Shown here: positions 46,958 through 60,783 of the stretch, in pieces
Layout: every line of letters begins with the position of its first letter
How positions within the stretch are numbered: position 1 is the first letter of the stretch
Assembly: GCA_025200525.1 (NCBI GenBank)
Contig: CM045758.1
Location: 59,615,649 to 59,679,648 of the forward strand
Direction: 5' to 3'
Length of the DNA stretch: 64,000 nucleotides
Origin: Camellia lanceoleosa
Lineage: Eukaryota; Streptophyta; Magnoliopsida; Ericales; Theaceae
Notes under the pieces: model-generated
Database searches by the model: none
What the model was told of the DNA's origin: nothing
What the model saw: only the letters and a program-made list of their open reading frames with translations
Translations under genes and position numbers: made by a program

Positions 46958-47475
46958 TTGAACATAATAGATGCTCAAAATCCTTCTGTTACTAATATGG
47001 TATCATGGGTTGTAGATAGTTTAATTCATAAAATTGTGGTTGATGGCTCATTTCTGGCAGGAGGAGCATGGGTGGCTTTTGATGAATATAACAATCAGGT
47101 GATAACAAAAGCTGCAGGTTTTTTTGCTTTGTCAGCTACTACTGTGGAAGCAAAAGCATGTTTTGAAGCTGTTGAATGGTGTGTCGATCGTCAAGTGAAG
47201 GCTATTAATATCTTCACGGATTCTCCAGTGTTGGTCGATGAGTTGGCTCGAGGATAGTGTTGGTTGATGAGCTGGCTTGAGGATCATTTGAAGCATAGAA
47301 CGGACAACCTATTATTAGGGATTTATTAGGGATATTTTGTACTTAGGTAACGCTTATGAATTCATCTGTTTCACTAATGTTCATAGAAATGTAGTAGTAG
47401 AAGGGCAAAAGCTGGTTGTAGACACGGCATCAATTTTGTCTTTGGTTTGTACTATTATTTTATATGCTTTAATAC
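46958..47475 (+). pseudogene. RNase H-like domain (LINE-type reverse transcriptase family), copy B
   Basis: An RNase H fold of the type found at the end of plant LINE polyproteins and related single-domain genes. VDGSF gives the first catalytic Asp, then GGAWVAFDE, then TTVEAKACFEA with the Glu, then IFTDSPVLVDEL with the second Asp. A TAG at 47255-47257 ends the first frame. Past a short near-duplicate (GTTGGTCGATGAG / GTTGGTTGATGAG) another frame continues with VHRNVVVEGQKLV and ends at about 47473, matching the His-containing tail of the fold. So it is frame-broken. No RT domain lies upstream. Confidence 0.75.
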
Positions 47476-48560
47476 ATGGTTTATAGAAAAAAGAAAAAAA
47501 AAAGAAAAAAAAAAAAGAAGCTACAAGTTAATGTTTTTTTTTTTTTTTTGGGTGAATAACAAATAAGTTAATGTTTAATAAAGTTAATTCATGTTGCATA
47601 TTTTTAGCCCTTTTTTATTTTATTTTTGGAACTCGTTTAATGACTTTTTTCAGTGGCTTAATTTTTTAAAATTATTTTTGAGGGAACAAGGCTAGACAAA
47701 TGATGGTTTTGGGCTTATAAGCTTATGATGAGATGATTATGCAAAAATTTCAACTTTTTAAAACTTATTGAGGGTAATGTGGAAGTTTAATAATGTTAAT
47801 TTGTTACATTTTTCATACCATAATAAGGCCTATTTTGAAGAGTGGGTTATAATTTATTTTTCAAATTATAATCCATTTTCTCTCTCACAAAAAAACTGCT
47901 TATAAGTTGCTTATAAGTAGTTTTTCATCAAAAAAATTGATTATAATCATCTTTTCAAAATAATCCTAAAGCTTACCACATAACATTGTTGTAATGGGTT
48001 CACCGCTCTTGATGGTAAATAAAATTATAGAATTAGATGGTTATTATAATATTATTCATGTAAGTTTATATATCTGTATATATTTTTTTGGTAGAAATAT
48101 TAATATAAATGTTTTATACTCTCTATTTATTTGTGATTTTTTTTAAAAAAAAAAATACATATATCATTGTCAAATGATTTGAAAAGGGATCTTGATGAGA
48201 GTGGAATTTTTGTTAATAGAGTTTGTGTTAGTTTTTTTTTTATTAATCTTTAATAGACTTTCAAGATGGTATTATTAACTAAATTTATTTACTTCTAAGT
48301 TTTATTCATTTTTTTTATCAATATTTTTAAAAAGTACTGAAATAAAATAAATATTTTAAAGCTTATTGATATATTAAAAAAATTATACAAGACATAAATT
48401 TTTTAGTTTATCACATATAACTGTCCATAATATTATACATCTAGCACACTCTAGCCGAGGCGAAATATGCCCAATTAGGACCAAAGCCTAGTCCAATCAA
48501 CTAGATAGAACAAAGAGCGAAGGTAATAACATCTCTAATGGTAGAGTTAAAATTGTTTAT
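47476..48560. other. AT-rich intergenic DNA
   Basis: A-rich and T-rich runs at 47470-47550. No gene, RNA or clear element. Confidence 0.4.
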
Positions 48561-48574
48561 TAAAAGGTGTGTTA

Positions 48575-48845
48575 GAGCATTTTTATTAAAATAATCAAAT
48601 TTTTAGTTAAATTTTAATTAAAAGTTTATTTTTTTTATTTTATCATCTTTTTAAATACGTTCTCTAACAAATTCTACATTATTTATTTTATTTATTGAGT
48701 CATCTTTCTTTAGTTATATGTAACTAGTGGTTTGATATTTAATTAAAATAGTTAACTAATAATTGAGTTTGATGTAATGTGTTTTTATAATTTTGTGTTA
48801 TAAAATAATTAAGAGAAAGCTTTAATGAGCGTGATAATAATGCTC
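48575..48845. mobile_element. Small Harbinger/Tourist-like MITE
   Basis: Termini GAGCATTTTTATTA and (reverse complement) GAGCATTATTATCA are flanked by TTA on both sides (48572-48574, 48846-48848). 271 bp, AT-rich, non-coding. Confidence 0.75.
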
Positions 48846-48963
48846 TTATATGACAAAAAATGTAGAAGTTGGGACCTATTTATATTTGTAAGTGTTTGTT
48901 AATTTAGAGAGTGAGTGCGTGCTCCAATAATTTAATTAAAGAATGTATTAAGTGATATATATG

Positions 48964-49153
48964 TGGTGTTTTGAGAAGTTGGTAAAAAGTTGACTTTTTG
49001 ACTTTTTTAGCTTATTTTGTCTTTTTGTGAAAAAATTTTGTGAGAGTGATGTGACTGTTTTGTTTTTTGTTGAAAAATTTTGTAAGAGGTGATGTGACTC
49101 AAAATTGGTAAAAAACTGGAAGCTGGCTTTTTACCAGCTTCCCAAAATGGCCC
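48964..49153. mobile_element. Short MITE-like inverted-repeat element
   Basis: GTTTTGAGAAGTTGGTAAAAAG at the left edge is mirrored near the right edge by CTTTTTACCAGCTTCCCAAAA, giving arms of about 22 bp. The interior repeats AAAAATTTTGTGAGAG / AAAAATTTTGTAAGAG with GTGATGTGACT. Target duplication uncertain. Confidence 0.6.
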
Positions 49154-49475
49154 ATAGATAGAATAAAAAGAAATTAAAAAAATAATTTGAAGCTATCACC
49201 CTCTCTCTATTTCTCGTTCTTCGCGTTAATGTTGAGGGGACATATCTGTCAGGAGGAAGAGGCAAGCCATTTTCTCTCTCTCTCTCTCTCTCCCTTCCTC
49301 TCTGTCTCTCTTCCTTTTTCTCTATCCACTTCGTTAGCTTGCTCTCCACAATTAATTTATGTTCTAACAAACATTAATGTCGATGGCTAAACCAATGCCT
49401 CTATTGGAGACAAAAAATTGCATCCAAGTTAGTTACCTACATGTTAGCCAATACTGACACTACCAATGGGTCTAA

Positions 49476-50008
49476 GACCATCTCTAATGCTTTAACAAAT
49501 TTGATATCAAATTTAAATTTTGATAAAAATGATATTATTTATGGTTTCAACCGTTCACCAAATTTGATACCAAAATGAGATTTCATCAAAACTTTCATCA
49601 GATCGACGACGAAGTAATGAATTCATCAAAACACTGTTCTTGACCGTTGGAAAGAGGAACCGGTTGACCAACCGGTTACCTGGCCGGTTGACCAACCGGT
49701 CAACCAGTAAAAGGTTCAAACAGTTCAAGGAAAAGAAGCTCAAACCGTCAAAAAAAAAAATATATATAAAAATTTTGCCTAACCGGTCGACCTCCCGGAA
49801 AAAGTTCAAAAAGTTTAAAAAATTCAAAAAAAAAAAAAAAAAAATATTTTTTTGGCCTAACCGGTCAACCGGCCGGTCGACCACCCAATTGTCTCGGGAC
49901 AAATTTGGTGAAAGGTGAACCGTTGGAGCATCTGTTAAAAAATTTAGTAAAATGGGTTATTTTTGACTCAAATTTAATGAAACATTTGAGTCACCGTTAG
50001 AGATGCTC
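49476..50008. mobile_element. Harbinger-like element with CCGGT-rich interior (copy 2)
   Basis: Termini GACCATCTCTAATG and (reverse complement) GAGCATCTCTAACG lie between TAA repeats (49473-49475, 50009-50011). Same family as 19920-20741: it shares GACCGTTGGA, clusters of GGTTGACCAACCGGT and CCGGTCGACC, and the ACTCAAATTT stretch near the right end. Confidence 0.8.
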
Positions 50009-50011
50009 TAA

Positions 50012-53412
<3,401 letters not shown>

Positions 53413-53847
53413 GTTAGTGTCGAACTTTAGGTTTGAAGTAGTGGAAAGTGTGAAAAAGGGAAAATTTTGAATTCAGTTTGAAAAAGAGAAAATAGTGTAA
53501 GATCCTTCAGTTTGTTTTGTATTCTTCTGTTGGACACTTGGTTATCTAAATATAAAGTCGTCAAATTTAATTGAAAGATGGTTAATATTAGAAGTTGACC
53601 CTTTTCAGCTTTCAATTTCCTTACACGGAATCATGCACAGTGACCGGCACAGTGATTCGAGCTACTGAATCCGAAGATTTATCCCAAAATATATTTTGTG
53701 ATGTTCACATGAAGCAACTATAACTTGTGGTTGGGACCTCCCAATTTGTAAGTGTTTTTGGTAATGTTTAATACCTGTTATTCTAGTTGAATTAAATAGC
53801 CATCTCAAGTAAAGCATTTGTTTAATTGGTTTGTTAAAAACATACAT

Positions 53848-54050
53848 ATATATGTTATCCGTTGAGCAATTTCAAAAGGCAGTCCAATCTCATTGACTCC
53901 TTTATATGCATCACCTGTAATAACACTCCGTGAGGAGAATCCACAACCCTTTCTGATAAATAGGGTTTTCATCTTCTCAAGCCATGCTTTAGTAGTAGAA
54001 TCGCTTTGCTCTTTGTTAATCCCAAATCGTGTATCCATGTCACGAGATGC
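53848..54050 (-). pseudogene. RNA polymerase V (NRPE1-like) largest-subunit exon fragment
   Basis: The minus-strand frame contains SSRSVITGDAYKGVNEIGLP followed by FEIAQRIT. This corresponds to the domain 2 segment of multisubunit RNA polymerase largest subunits (pattern SARTVITGD...DELGVPW.IA..LT), in the version I associate with plant Pol IV/V. An acceptor-like AG precedes the homologous stretch at 54051. No other exon of the 1,500-plus-residue protein is seen, and the strand is opposite to the neighbouring fragments. Assignment to NRPE1 rather than NRPD1 is from memory. The downstream catalytic DFDGD segment is absent. Confidence 0.6.
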
Positions 54051-55690
54051 CTTGTAGAAGAAATATGCACGGAAAGACAAGAAAACAACAGTTGTTCATG
54101 AACATTTGCACAATTTAATTGCCAAAGGTTTGACTAGATTATCAATCATATTCTCAATAAAGAACAAATGTCACCCAAGTAAATAGTAAACCAAAGATCA
54201 ACTACACAAAACACCATCTTCTAAAACGGATCATCATTCTCAGATAATTCAAATAAGCAATGCAATGGACATGATTGATTAACCATTCTTAAAGTGAGTT
54301 CAATCTTGGCAAAATTCATTCTTAACAATCTTGTCGAAGAAAATTTTAAACTCCCATTGAGTAGTAGACCATTCATAAAAACCATATATGGTCATTGTAG
54401 CTTGTAATTCAAATTTCCATTTTCTTCTTGTATTATCTTGAAAAATATCCGTTAAGTACATTGAAAGATATGTAACGTTATTTTTAGCTTTTTCTTTTTG
54501 GGCCTAGACCCATTTCGCTTGCAGAGTTTGGTGGACCGCAATCGGAAGTGATATTGACCGATTATGCGAGGTTCTCATTGGGCCCTTTCTTGGTCCATAT
54601 TTCTCACACGACCCATTATGTGGGCCCTTTTTAGGTGGATTTCGGTTTGTAGTTAGTGGATTATTAATCATCTTGTGTGGTAAAGATGATGCTTGTGCAA
54701 GTTTTCTTTAACATATTCAAGATCTTTATGAGGTTGATGTTGCCACATCAACTCTCTCGCTTCATTTGTCGCTATGATGATGGTTTTATTTGCATCCGAT
54801 TCTCTGCTTTTTTACCAAGATGTGAATGTTTTTAGTTGCATTTGCTAATCCATGTAATTTCAGTATTTCTTGTCTTTTTTTATTGAAACAGAATTATCAT
54901 TAGTTTGCTCATGTTTTCTATTGCATGATTTTCATTTACACCAAAGATGCTATTTACTAGTTTCATGCCTATTTACATGATCGGGACAAATGGCGGAACA
55001 TGGGTATTAGTCTTCTTGCACGCTTCTAAAGAAAAAATAAGAATTCCTAGAGTAAAAGCTATTACCGTGGCCCACTCACCAATGGTCAAAATTTCTGCTT
55101 CACTTATTGATGATGACAAGGATGGGAAAACTGCTCCACGGTGCACTTTTCTTTTCGTTCTCTTTTGTGAATATAGAATTAATCTCGTGGCATTGCTCTG
55201 ATTGGTGAGAGAAACTTTTATGTGCATAAATCTTCTGTTTCTATTGATATGTTTATTACGCCTCCACTCACTGTGGGGAAAATAACTAATACAAAAGGAT
55301 AAATAAGAATTAGGCAAATGTAAACAGAAACTCTTGTTACTAGATGATAACTTGATCGTTTTTGATATGTTGGAAGAAAATGGGTTGTAATGCCTATTGA
55401 TAACTTGATCGTTTTTGTGGTTAGATACACATCTCATTCTCTATAGATCATTATCATGCTAGTACTACTCCCTTTATTCTTTTTCTTTCTTTCCTCTCGT
55501 TAAAACTATCTCATTCTTTGTGGAATGTAGCATATATGCTCATACCTGTGTCTCATGGACTCTTCTGTTTCCTATGAGGTCCTTGTGTGGACATGAGATA
55601 CAATGGGTCCTTGTGTAAATATTTTATTCACGCAGCTGCTGCTATTTGTTATGTTCTATATGTGCATCCACAAATTCTTATAGTGGGTTC
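54051..55690. other. Intergenic DNA between gene fragments
   Basis: No exon recognised. GGGCC motifs cluster at about 54498-54640 (site II-like, promoter context possible). The overlapping open frames at 54947-55201 (+) and 54973-55437 (-) have no recognised domain. Confidence 0.4.
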
Positions 55691-55694
55691 AAAT

Positions 55695-56283
55695 TTCATA
55701 GATGGATGCATCTTGATCCCTGTGAAGGAATATACGACAATCCTTTGCTATATGAGAAAGGGTACTTTCACCTACACATAATCTATATAGTTTTGGAATT
55801 GTTTTTTTCATCCTGATGCTTCATAGTTGAATCAACTTTTTGACTTTCATCTATATTGTTTGCAACTGTTTTTTCTTTGAAGGTGGAAAAGAATTTGAAT
55901 TTCAGTAATTGCTTTTGCAAAAGATGGAGTGTATGACGTCACTAAACGTTACAGAAAGTGGCATGAGGTAGTCTTATAAATATTTTAATGATCAGTTCAC
56001 ATTAAAAATATGCGATTATGTGAGTTTTGATCAAGCAATAATATTTTCATGTTAAAGGTTACATCTTGGAGAAACATTACTACGGAGCCCATCCATCTAT
56101 TATTCTCGAACATAAGAAGAGAATGCCGACATAATTTTGCATCTCAAGTGATTTCCCTAGAGGATCAAGACAGAATGAAGTCAAGCACTTGAGAGAGAGT
56201 TGCACTCTAAAGATGATGCTTCAATCTCGTTACTGGAAGACAAAGTGGTGACAAGGAATGGCGCATGTCAAGATCGTAACATG
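55695..56283 (+). pseudogene. Peptide N-glycanase (PNG1) fragment, three exons
   Basis: Exon 1 (about 55695-55761, GT after) encodes WMHLDPCEGIYDNPLLYEKG, the part of the transglutaminase-like core with the catalytic Asp of this cytosolic enzyme, which removes N-glycans from misfolded glycoproteins. Exon 2 (55883-55967) encodes VIAFAKDGVYDVTKRY after an early frameshift and in-frame stop (TGA in the first codons). Exon 3 (56058-56283) encodes TSWRNITTE and NIRRECRHNFASQ, with a stop and frame changes near 56190-56250. The exons with the catalytic Cys and His are missing. Clearly non-functional. Confidence 0.82.
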
Positions 56284-56801
56284 GTAGGTTGCTTTTTAAT
56301 TTCTTGCAAAATATACATAAATGTTTCTTTCAAAAATAAAGAATATCTTTTTCAAGATTTTGTCACTTTTGATTTTTGGGTCCATACCATGTGCACCTTA
56401 TATCGTAACCATTGAATCTCCACAAACTAATCTAAGCCATTGAATAATGTAATGGAAAAAAAGAGCAACTTCAGCCAGTTGGAGAAACACGGCTATTGAT
56501 GATTGGTTCTCTATCATCCTGCTTATCCTCCTAGTATTGTAAATAAACCCCGAAGCTCAAGCCAAACGCTTTTGAGTGACTTAGATGAGTTAGATGAAGA
56601 TTTTATGTTTAATGATATAGAGTCTGATAAAGTCTCATCCACCTCACAAAAGGATGATGTTGGGAACAACAGGCCCATATCAACCTTAAAAAGCCTTTGT
56701 GAGAAAGTAGCAGCAGAACATTTGGTGGAGCCACGAAATGTCAGACAAAGATCTTGAAATTGCAGATTCATGGGGCAGAGGATTTGAAGAAGCACTGTGA
56801 G

Positions 56802-58306
56802 GTATTTTCACAGATGATCTATGCTATTTTCTCCAAAAATGTCAAATATATTTATATAATTTTTTAAGTTTCAAAACATTATACTTATCATTCGAAAAAA
56901 GAAAGTTTCAAAACATCATGCCTTTATTTAATATTTCCTATCGGGCCTGTCCAAACATTGCTCATTAGATGACTCCTGTGAAAACTTTTATTCTGTGATA
57001 GGATCTTGGATTTGTGAAGAAGTTTGTGGGAAGAGGGGGAAGGGATTTGTGAAAAAATTTAGCTTATGTTTCATTCACTTTTCCTCTCTCTCTCTCTCTC
57101 TCTCTACAAATACCTTCCAAATCTAAGATCTAAACACGAGTTAAAGATATCCTTGGTCACGGACCTTTTGCATTCTAATTTTTGCTTTGCTTTATCTCAG
57201 AGAGGTAGACCTCTGCTTTTCTCGATTTTGTTAGTAAATATACATGTTGATCAACTACTACTTGCTTGGTGGCTTGATTCTATGACTTTAAGTGATGTAC
57301 ACTATGTTTGAGTCTCTCTAATGGCACTTATTTTTTGGGCAAGTAATGGCACTCTTACATGTATGGACAAATTGTCAAACAATGCTAAAAGGAATATAAA
57401 CTATAAAGAGAAGGAAAATAAATTTTCACATTTGAATTTTGCCTAAATGTTTGCAATACTTGGGTGTTAAAATTTTTGACTTAAAGTCGATGCACTTTTC
57501 TCTTCATCTAGGAGAATGGAAGCTCGCTTATATTTATTGTATACTTCTATGCCAAGCATTTGTTTTAATACTTTTAACTTGTTAATGTTTCAAGGCCAAA
57601 TGAAGCTTTGAAACTTCATTGCGTAAGAATATTATGATTTCGTTGGATGTTGGGCATCAATTTTTCGCTTTCTCGCTTAATTGGGCTTTAGATATCATAC
57701 TCTTGTGCTTTACGTAAAATATGTTTATATATATATATATATTTATTATATGCCATACATATGAATATTTTATTTGAAAGACAATTAAAAAATTGAACAT
57801 AAGACTAATAGGCCATAATCTACGTTGTTTTTCTTTTATTCTTGGATCCCAAGTTATTTTCTTCAAACTTGTAATGTGTATTATAAGGGATGGACATGTG
57901 TCCAAAGCACACAGAAACACTGCATCAAATTTCATGAGATTTTGGTTTGAAGTTAGGAACATGAAAAAATGTCAAGAATGTTGTGCTTGTGCAATAATAC
58001 CTGGAATGTGCCTTCACAACAAATAGGTATGATCTTGACATTAAGATCTGAATTTGTAGTATTTTATGTTCCACACCATCTTTATTTGTTGGGAAGTATT
58101 TTCCAGGTACATACCATGAAATGAACAGCTAACGATTTTGGTGGTTAGGCCAATTTTGATTTTGACCATCATGCCAGACATTGCCTCATCATCTGCATTG
58201 CACTGTAATCGATCCATTTTCATGTTTATTTCATATTGTAACATTATTTTTTGAAGCTCATGATTGTATCTTATTTATATAACATGTCTTAAAAAAATTG
58301 ATGTAG
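56802..58306. other. Intron 1 of the RCC1/BTB pseudogene
   Basis: GT...AG-bounded, 1505 bp. Contains a (CT)n run (about 57084-57107) and an AT run (57721-57741). No inserted element or gene recognised; open frames inside have no domain. Confidence 0.6.
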
Positions 58307-59157
58307 GATATTGCTATTCGCAATCTTGATTATATTCTCACAGTCTCGGCTCATGCTATTGCCACTGCTTCAGTAGATATTTTAGCTAATCTTGAGAAAT
58401 CATTGGATGTGAGATGATCCGAACCCTGGAGTTACCGTCGGCTCCCAACTCCAACAGCTACTTTTCCTGCCATAATCAATAGTGAGGAAGAGGATAGCCA
58501 AAGTGAACAACTTCAGACTCGTGACAACCATAGAAAAAAGACAATTTCAAAGAAAGAGAGAGACCATAGGTTAGATTGCTTTCTACAACCCAACAATGAT
58601 GCAGATGAATTCATTTGCAAACAAGTCCGCGCTTTGAGGAAAAAGTTGCGGCAGATTGAGATGCTTGAAGAGAAGCAGTCCAAGGGGCATGCTCTTGATG
58701 ACCAGCAGATTGCAAAGCTTCATACTAGGTCAGCTTTGGAGAATTCTCTTGCTGAGCTTGGTGTTCCGATTGAGACAATGCAGGCAAAAGTATCTTCTGT
58801 ATTGTTGGATGGAAAAGGGAGTAAAAAGGGAGAGGTATTGAAAAAATAGAGAAAGAGCAAACAAAAAGGACAGGTTGTAGTAGAGTCTGCTGATTCTGGC
58901 GTGGGTCTAGAACCACATCCCATTAAGGATTTCCTGGATGTTCAGATCTCTCAAGTGGAGCACAAGGTTAGATTCCTAAAGTTCAAGTCTTCTTGAAGTT
59001 TCTTTTTCATTTTTTATTTTTATATAATGATTATTGTTCCTAACCTTTGAAGAAATCCAGTGTTGTTAATCTGTATTTTGTACTATATTCCTTGGTGGCA
59101 ATGGGATGGGTTTGGAATGGGGGAGCACTTTCCCAATTCCAACCTGAGAATCAACTC

Positions 59158-59767
59158 CTATGAAGCATGGATACAGGATATGGATAGGATATAATACATA
59201 GATGTGATACGGAAAAATCTAAAAAACAGGATATGAGTATAGGCAGGATACATTGAATTTATATATTTTTTATTTTTAATAATTTTTGGTATTATATTTT
59301 ATATATGAGCTCAAAGAATAGTGAGAAATCGATTTTAGGAATTAAATATTAGTTTAAGAGCCTAGTCAGTTTACTTTCTTTTCAGTAGATAACATAACAT
59401 AACATTAGTGTGATAAAATCTGAAAAAGTAGGGTATTGATCTTCACTATTTTCTTCTTTAATAAGAAATAAAAAGATCATCACTATTTTCTTCTTTAATA
59501 AGAAATAAAAAAATATTGAAAAACTATTCTTGTATTTATTCTAACAATGATACTTTAATACTATGCAAAAAATTTTTGCAATCTCAATTTCATAATAGTT
59601 TGGATACGTGACTTAAAAAGTGTCCAAAAAGTATCCGATACTTCTCAAAATTACTATCAAGTATTGGATACGTTTAGGAAGTATTTGTACGCATCTGCAA
59701 GTGTCCAAGGAGTATTGGAATCTGCTACGGTTGTGCTTTCCTTTTTAGAAGTATCTATGCTTCATAG
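59158..59767. mobile_element. hAT-like element in intron 2 of the RCC1/BTB pseudogene
   Basis: Inverted termini CTATGAAGCATGGATAC and (reverse complement) CTATGAAGCATAGATAC. Flanks ATCAACTC (59150-59157) and ATCAAGAC (59768-59775) match at six of eight positions, an eroded 8-bp hAT duplication. The 610-bp interior is AT-rich with repeated GGATAC / GTATCC motifs and no transposase. Confidence 0.7.
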
Positions 59768-60783
59768 ATCAAGACAATATCCCTTAATCAGTCATGAACC
59801 TGAGATGACAAGGTGAAACTACATGTTGCTAGAAATGGGGCAGGGCAGGAATTGGGTTGCAATTTTTCCAATCACTTCAAGAACTGTTTGGATTATGGAC
59901 ACATGTCACTCACTACATGGCTTGCAAACAAGCAAGGCATATGCACTGAATTAATTAAAAAATCACTCCAACTAAAAGAGTGCCAGATGGCATCTGCAGT
60001 GCCTAGCTTTAAAAGGTAGTCCCATGCATGAACCAGTTGGTTATGGATGTGGCTTTTCTATAGGTGTGGAATTCTTAACGCATTATTATACATGATAATT
60101 TTCTTGTTTGTATTGTACACCAAGGCATGTGACTGTTGAATAGGTGGTTTGGGAACACCGTCCAATAGTGTTTTTGTTTTGAGTTCCTGTTTATTAAAAG
60201 TGAAACATTTTGCTTGTGTTTAATGAATTCCAATAATTTGTATATTATGTTTGTTTTATTTGATAGGATGAGGAAGTAGAGGTTGAAGGAATGGCTGCCA
60301 GCCAAGCCTCTGAAGAGTCTCCCGGTTGCATTAAAAAAGGCATTGAAGACACTCCGAAGAATAAGGGTTCACTACCAACAGCATCTAAGAAGAAAGGTGG
60401 GCTTTCTATGTTTCTGAGTGGTGCTCTTGATGACAATCCCAAAAAAGATTATGCACCACCGCCGCCACCAATGCCCAAAAGTGAGGGCCCTGCTTGGGGT
60501 GGTGCTAAAATTGGAAAAGGATCCTCCTCTCTCCGTGAGATCCAAGATGAGCAGAGCAAAACCAAGGGTATTCAGTCTGCTAAAAGCAAAGGTCAGGTGG
60601 AAGATGCTTCTGATAGTAAGAGTGGTGTGAAAATTCATATAAGTTCGTCTTTGCCTTCCAATCCAATACACTCATCTCGGCTCAGACACAGTGTCCGAGG
60701 GAGAAAGAAGCACCCTCATTGGATTGCTTCAGGACTCCACTGCTCATTCTCGGCTATCTCTCAGGGACATCCAAATGCAACAG

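Larger units (their letters stand above)
31538..47225. repeat. Tandem segmental duplication, copy B
   Basis: Same order of anchors as copy A, expanded by an insertion of about 9.8 kb (about 34009-43835) carrying Ty1/copia elements. The junction with A is GATTCTC (31538-31544), shared by the left edge of the unit (23007-23013) and its right edge (47219-47225). This implies microhomology or unequal exchange at the pyrimidine microsatellite. Confidence 0.9.
56475..60783 (+). pseudogene. RCC1/BTB protein (IBTK-like) carboxyl-terminal fragment, three exons
   Basis: Exon 1 (56475-56801) encodes the end of an RCC1 repeat region (GETRLLMIG), an acidic linker (SDLDELDEDFMF) and LKSLCEKVAAEHLVEPRN of a BTB/BACK-like region; two frameshifts occur (about 56513, 56745). 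Exon 2 (58307-58966) continues DIAIRNLDYILTVSAHAIA and a Lys-rich tail; in-frame stops lie at 58415-58417 and 58847-58849. Exon 3 (60267-60783) encodes GGLSMFLSGALDD, a PPPPP stretch and EGPAWGGAKI, with a late frameshift. All splice sites are GT/AG. The ankyrin and most RCC1 repeats are absent. The family resembles plant homologues of the inhibitor of Bruton tyrosine kinase; function in plants is unclear. Confidence 0.8.

Noticed and set aside
54973..55437. 154-residue minus-strand open frame
   Set aside because: No recognisable domain, overlaps other frames, and the region shows no coding conservation that I can see.
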